Part shown: positions 60,475-64,000 of the stretch, one piece after another
Layout: each line of letters begins with the position of its first letter
How positions within the stretch are numbered: the stretch's first letter is position 1
Source of the DNA: JAHTBL01 sp038532735
GTDB lineage: Bacteria; Pseudomonadota; Alphaproteobacteria; Rhodobacterales; Rhodobacteraceae
Assembly (NCBI GenBank): GCA_038532735.1
Contig: JBCBAC010000005.1
Span: 1-64,000 of the forward strand
Direction: 5' to 3'
Length of the DNA stretch: 64,000 bases
Translations under genes and position numbers: made by a program
The notes under the pieces: model-generated
What the model saw: only the letters and a program-made list of their open reading frames with translations
Database searches by the model: none
Told to the model about the DNA's origin: nothing

Positions 60475-61468
60475 CCACGCGCACCTGCTCCAAGGCGCTG
60501 TCCAGCGTGTGCATACCCGCATCGGGCTTGTGGCCCTCCTCCGACAGAACCCGGCGCCAGTGGCGCGCACCGGGGCGGCCCTGAAAAAGGCCCAGCATAT
60601 GCCGCGTGACTTGTGCCAGCTTACCGCCCTCCGCCAGGTGGCGCGCGATATAGGGGCGCATCCCGTCGATGACCTCGAACAGATCCACCGCGTGATCCTC
60701 CGCGTAAATCAACCGATCCGCGTCCAGCAAAATGTCAGCGGGGGTGTGATAAGCCGCCCGGCCGATCATCACGCCATCAAGGCCCGCTTGCAAAAAGCCC
60801 CGCGCCTGATCCAGCGAGGTGATCCCGCCGTTCACACTGATGTGCAGATCGGGAAACGTCGCCTTCATCCGGGCGACAAGATCATAATCCAGCGGCGGGA
60901 TATCGCGGTTCTCCTTCGGGCTAAGCCCTTGCAGCCACGCTTTGCGTGCATGGATCGTCACCCGGCGCACGCCTGCCGCGCGGATGTCGCTCAGAAACGT
61001 CGGCAACGCTTCTTCCGGGTCCTGATCATCGACGCCGATGCGGCATTTGACAGTGACCTCCACCGGACAGGCTGCAATCATCGCGGCCACACATTCGGCG
61101 ACCAGCTTCGGCTGTGTCATCAGGATCGCGCCAAACGTCCCAGATTGCACGCGGTCCGACGGGCAGCCGACATTCAGATTGACCTCGTCATACCCCTCAT
61201 CTGCACCCATCCGTGCCGCTTGCGCCAGCTCTGCCGGGTCAGAGCCGCCAAGCTGCAAGGCGACCGGATGCTCTGTCGGATCAAACCGCAGAAGATGCCG
61301 CGCGTCTCCGCGCACCAAAGCCGGAGCAGTTACCATCTCGGTATAAAGCAAGGTGCGGCGTGACATCAGACGATGCAGATAGCGGCAATGCGGATCGGTC
61401 CACGCCATCATGGGCGCGACCGACAAGCGCGCGGCTTGCGTGATCTCAGAGGCGGGCATCATGCTCAT
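60467..61468 (-). CDS. dusA: tRNA-dihydrouridine synthase A
   Basis: Reduces uridines 20/20a of tRNA with NADPH and FMN. Landmarks are LSVAPMMAWTDPHCRYLHRLMSRR, GYDEVNLNVGCPSDRVQSGTFGA (catalytic Cys) and ISVNGGITSLDQARGFLQAG, split here by motif. Length 333 with the ATG at 61468; ATGs at 61477, 61462 and 61459 also fit, and none has a clear ribosome site. The open frame up to 61612 has no homology. A dioxygenase-like gene follows. Confidence 0.93.
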   Translation of the reverse strand: MSMMPASEITQAARLSVAPMMAWTDPHCRYLHRLMSRRTLLYTEMVTAPALVRGDARHLLRFDPTEHPVALQLGGSDPAELAQAARMGADEGYDEVNLNVGCPSDRVQSGTFGAILMTQPKLVAECVAAMIAACPVEVTVKCRIGVDDQDPEEALPTFLSDIRAAGVRRVTIHARKAWLQGLSPKENRDIPPLDYDLVARMKATFPDLHISVNGGITSLDQARGFLQAGLDGVMIGRAAYHTPADILLDADRLIYAEDHAVDLFEVIDGMRPYIARHLAEGGKLAQVTRHMLGLFQGRPGARHWRRVLSEEGHKPDAGMHTLDSALEQVRVDA

Positions 61469-61878
61469 GCGGCCCATGTAGGACAGGGCGACTTGAAAAG
61501 CCAGTCGGGGCACGATGCCGATACAGCGTGGTCCAGGAAGGTCCGGCAATCCACCTGGCCAACTGCCGCCTACCCAGAACCACTGAGTCGGAAAATGTCC
61601 GTGACGCTGCATCTTGAAGCACGAAAATAACGCGGGCGCGCAGCTCTATGCCGATATGTCACACCTTCGTGAGCGCGCGGCGCGCGAAAAACAGCTGATG
61701 TCGAAATGTCGCAAGACCCCCTCGACGGTCAATCATAACCTACGGAAATCAGGCGAAATTATGGCGTAGAACGCCCGTTCATTTACAAAAAATTACAACG
61801 TCTGAAAAAGCATTTACAGAAAAAGGCAGTCTTTTGCTGGGGTTATTTCCTCGTTTTCACCAACGCAGTAGATTGCAC

Positions 61879-61895
61879 GTGGGAGAGGAGCCCAC
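61879..61895 (+). promoter_or_regulatory. Hairpin holding the leader ORF ribosome site
   Basis: GTGGG (61879-61883) pairs with CCCAC (61891-61895); the seven-base loop AGAGGAG plus the stem end contains GGAGAGGAG, the likely ribosome site of the leader ORF. It could therefore control translation of the leader. Confidence 0.4.
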
Positions 61896-61949
61896 ATGCT
61901 ATTGATCGCTGCACCGGTCTGTGCGTCACCGCCATTCGGCTTCTCATGA
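61896..61949 (+). CDS. Candidate 17-residue leader peptide before acs
   Basis: MLLIAAPVCASPPFGFS followed by TGA. It has a very strong ribosome site (GGAGAGGAG) six bases upstream and ends 21 bases before the acs ATG. It is short, so chance occurrence is possible; support comes only from the ribosome site and the position. No rich run of one amino acid that would signal attenuation is seen. Confidence 0.35.
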   Translation: MLLIAAPVCASPPFGFS

Positions 61950-61970
61950 CAAGTCAAATGGGAGAGCATC

Positions 61971-63950
61971 ATGACGGCTGACACAAAGACAGCAAACCAG
62001 ACACCAATTTATCCAGTTTCCGCAGAATTCGCGAAAACGGCCCATGTTGACGCTGCAAAATACGCCGAAATGTATAAGGCCTCCATCGACGACCCGGACG
62101 CCTTCTGGGGAGAACATGGTCTTCGCCTCGACTGGATCAAGCCCTACACCAAGGTAAAAAATTCGACCTACGAATTTGGCGAGGTCGACATCAAATGGTT
62201 TGAAGACGGTACGCTGAACGTTGCCGCCAACTGCGTGGATCGTCACCTTGAGACGCGCGGCGATCAGACTGCCATTATCTTCGAGCCGGATGATCCCAAC
62301 GAAGACGCGCAGCACATCACCTATAAGCAACTGCACACAAGCGTCTGTAAAATGGCCAATATCCTCGAGGATCTTGGCGTCCGCAAAGGCGACCGGGTGG
62401 TCTTGTATCTCCCCATGATCCCCGAAGCCGCCTATGCCATGCTCGCCTGTGCGCGCATCGGTGCCATCCACTCGATCGTGTTTGCCGGGTTCTCTCCCGA
62501 TGCTCTGGGCGCACGGATCAACGGATCGGACGCCAAGGTCGTGATCACCGCGGACGAAGCCCCGCGCGGTGGCCGCAAAACTGCGCTGAAATCCAACACT
62601 GATCAGGCGCTTTTGCACTGCAAGGACAGCGTGAAATGCCTTGTCGTGAAGCGGACCGGCGGTCAAACCACGTGGGTTGATGGCCGTGATTTCGACTATA
62701 ACGAACTGGCGCTGGAGGCCGATGATTATTCCAAGCCGGTCGAGATGAACGCCGAAGATCCGCTCTTCATCCTCTATACCTCTGGCTCCACCGGTCAGCC
62801 CAAAGGCGTCGTCCACTGCTCGGGCGGCTATCTGGCCTATGCCGCGATGACGATGGAGTATGTCTTCGACTACCATGACGGCGATATCTTCTGGTGCACC
62901 GCAGACGTGGGCTGGGTCACCGGCCACAGCTACATCGTCTATGGCCCGCTGGCCAATGGTGCCACCACCATCATGTTCGAAGGCGTGCCGACCTACCCCG
63001 ATGCCTCCCGCTTCTGGCAGGTCTGCGAAAAGCACAAGGTGAACCAGTTCTACACAGCCCCGACTGCCATTCGTGCACTGATGGGTCAGGGCAACGAGTT
63101 TGTCGAGAAATGCGATCTGTCGACCCTCAAAGTGCTGGGCACCGTGGGCGAACCGATCAACCCCGAAGCCTGGAATTGGTACAATGACGTCATCGGCAAA
63201 GGGAAATGCCCCATCGTCGATACATGGTGGCAGACGGAAACGGGCGGTCACCTGCTGACCCCCCTGCCTGGCGCGACCGCGCTCAAGCCCGGCTCGGCCA
63301 CGAAACCCTTCTTCGGCATTCAGACTGTCGTTCTCGACCCGCACACGGGCGAGGAAATTCACGACACCGAATGCGAAGGCGTCCTGTGCCTCAAGGACAG
63401 CTGGCCCGGCCAGATGCGCACGGTCTGGGGTGATCATGAGCGTTTCATGAAGACCTATTTCGCGGACTATAAGGGCTACTACTTCACCGGTGACGGTTGC
63501 CGCCGTGACGCCGATGGAGATTACTGGATCACAGGCCGCGTCGATGACGTGATTAACGTGTCCGGTCACCGCATGGGCACCGCCGAAGTGGAAAGCGCGC
63601 TTGTCGCCCACGCCAAGGTCGCTGAGGCCGCAGTGGTCGGCTATCCCCATGATATCAAAGGACAAGGCATCTATTGCTACGTCACGCTGATGAATGGCGA
63701 AGAGCCCACGGAAGAGCTCCGCAAGGAACTGCGCACCTGGGTCCGCACTGAGATTGGCCCGATTGCAGCGCCGGACCTGATCCAATGGGCCCCCGGGCTG
63801 CCGAAGACCCGTTCGGGTAAGATCATGCGCCGTATCCTGCGCAAGATCGCCGAGGATGATTTCGGCGCACTGGGCGATACCTCGACCCTGGCGGAACCCG
63901 CCGTTGTCGATGACCTGATCGAAAACCGCATGAACCGGGCGGACGCGTAA
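61971..63950 (+). CDS. acs: Acetyl-CoA synthetase
   Basis: Activates acetate with ATP and CoA through acetyl-AMP. 659 residues. The P-loop-like YTSGSTGQPKG is at residues 269-279; FWCTADVGWVTGHSYIVYGPL, DTWWQTETGGHLLTPLPG and DDVINVSGHRMGTAEVESAL are all Acs signatures. The catalytic lysine is Lys617 in KTRSGKIMRRILRK, the residue that protein acetyltransferases modify to switch Acs off. Ribosome site GGGAGAG precedes the ATG. A further gene starts on the last base of the stop codon. Confidence 0.98.
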   Translation: MTADTKTANQTPIYPVSAEFAKTAHVDAAKYAEMYKASIDDPDAFWGEHGLRLDWIKPYTKVKNSTYEFGEVDIKWFEDGTLNVAANCVDRHLETRGDQTAIIFEPDDPNEDAQHITYKQLHTSVCKMANILEDLGVRKGDRVVLYLPMIPEAAYAMLACARIGAIHSIVFAGFSPDALGARINGSDAKVVITADEAPRGGRKTALKSNTDQALLHCKDSVKCLVVKRTGGQTTWVDGRDFDYNELALEADDYSKPVEMNAEDPLFILYTSGSTGQPKGVVHCSGGYLAYAAMTMEYVFDYHDGDIFWCTADVGWVTGHSYIVYGPLANGATTIMFEGVPTYPDASRFWQVCEKHKVNQFYTAPTAIRALMGQGNEFVEKCDLSTLKVLGTVGEPINPEAWNWYNDVIGKGKCPIVDTWWQTETGGHLLTPLPGATALKPGSATKPFFGIQTVVLDPHTGEEIHDTECEGVLCLKDSWPGQMRTVWGDHERFMKTYFADYKGYYFTGDGCRRDADGDYWITGRVDDVINVSGHRMGTAEVESALVAHAKVAEAAVVGYPHDIKGQGIYCYVTLMNGEEPTEELRKELRTWVRTEIGPIAAPDLIQWAPGLPKTRSGKIMRRILRKIAEDDFGALGDTSTLAEPAVVDDLIENRMNRADA

Positions 63951-64000
63951 TGGACGGACAAACAAAACCGCTCACCCGCACGGTCAACCTGATCCTGCTG
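63950..64000 (+). CDS. Start of an unidentified gene after acs (partial)
   Basis: ATG at 63950 shares its A with the acs stop codon (TAATG). Seventeen codons (MDGQTKPLTRTVNLILL) run to the window edge without a stop. The VNLILL end may begin a membrane segment. The overlap indicates an operon with acs. Too short to name. Confidence 0.55.
   Translation, partial: MDGQTKPLTRTVNLILL

Larger units (their letters stand above)
61469..61970. other. 502-base non-coding region before acs
   Basis: It separates dusA (-) and acs (+) and is AT-rich from about 61740 to 61860. Seen here: no tRNA or terminator; a short leader ORF with a strong ribosome site (61896-61949); and a hairpin GTGGG...CCCAC (61879-61895) whose loop holds that ribosome site. 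The acs promoter is not evident; a sigma-54 form near 61826 was tested and rejected. Confidence 0.6.

Noticed and set aside
61826..61841. Sigma-54 promoter before acs (GGCAGTCTTTTGC)
   Set aside because: The GG to GC spacing is nine rather than ten bases.
61944..63965. A 673-residue open frame antisense to acs
   Set aside because: The plus strand encodes full-length Acs with every motif; the antisense frame has no family signature and arises from codon bias (a shadow).
1..64000. Search for CRISPR arrays, insertion sequences, prophage and integrase genes
   Set aside because: No spaced direct repeats, transposase, integrase or phage structural gene could be recognised anywhere in the window.

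Overview
The window looks like the chromosome of a marine alphaproteobacterium of the Rhodobacteraceae, most likely the Roseobacter group. Supporting signs are an alphaproteobacterial gene order (yajC-secD-secF-Mth938-ccmABCDG; glnB-glnA; purB followed by a tiny secreted protein), a DMSP lyase closely matching DddP, a heterotetrameric sarcosine oxidase, a GC-rich sequence with many short intergenic terminators, and a family of short intergenic repeats. I see no prophage, insertion sequence, CRISPR array or plasmid function. Nearly all of the window is coding.

Layout: 1-700 is the end of the rpsR-rplI ribosomal operon. 770-6900 holds a signal-peptide protein with a broken reading frame, an outer-membrane-like protein, an adenine/adenosine deaminase, and a leftward fadD / BASS-transporter / CBS-domain group. 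6980-8420 has trigger factor and tRNA-Leu(UAG). 8680-12750 has a Hint-domain protein, NAD(P)HX repair enzyme and the nitrogen pair glnB-glnA, with two inverted repeats in the glnB leader. 12880-17160 is an accessory stretch: a repeat-built protein of unknown role, a heme-dependent N-demethylase-like protein (DUF3445), the DMSP lyase dddP and an alpha/beta-hydrolase-OsmC fusion. 17230-20620 has bioY, a DUF6314 protein, purB, a cupin and two small proteins. 20730-24730 carries a lone FliG-like gene, a three-gene split nitrile hydratase / thiocyanate hydrolase-like cluster, an LpxL-like acyltransferase and a DUF1223 protein. 24950-27780 is acnA.

27870-34100 is a leftward block for cytochrome c maturation (ccmABCDG) and Sec export (yajC, secD, secF). 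34260-37270 is serS (with an unusual internal insertion) in a tightly overlapping unit with a glycosyltransferase-like and a TspO-like gene. 37340-40920 is the outer-membrane/ribosome assembly group yfgM-like, bamB, der. 41010-46310 is an RND efflux pump without an outer-membrane partner, and a DUF302 protein. 46400-51640 has an Atm1-type ABC exporter, a LysM protein, a LOG-family enzyme, RarD and superoxide dismutase. 51720-57510 is the sarcosine oxidase operon soxB-D-A-G, interrupted by two tiny membrane proteins. 57700-61470 has ccmI, ruvX, a DUF1289 protein, a dioxygenase-like protein and dusA. 61970-64000 is acs followed by the first codons of another gene.

Together the genes suggest a methylated-compound lifestyle (DMSP cleavage, sarcosine oxidation, possible N-demethylation), with acetate activation (acs), aconitase and nitrogen control in support. 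The points most worth a second look are the roughly 50-residue insertion of different base composition inside seryl-tRNA synthetase, the split scnBAC-like cluster with a histidine-rich metal subunit, the repeat protein at 12882, the small leader ORF and hairpin before acs, and the interspersed repeat family.
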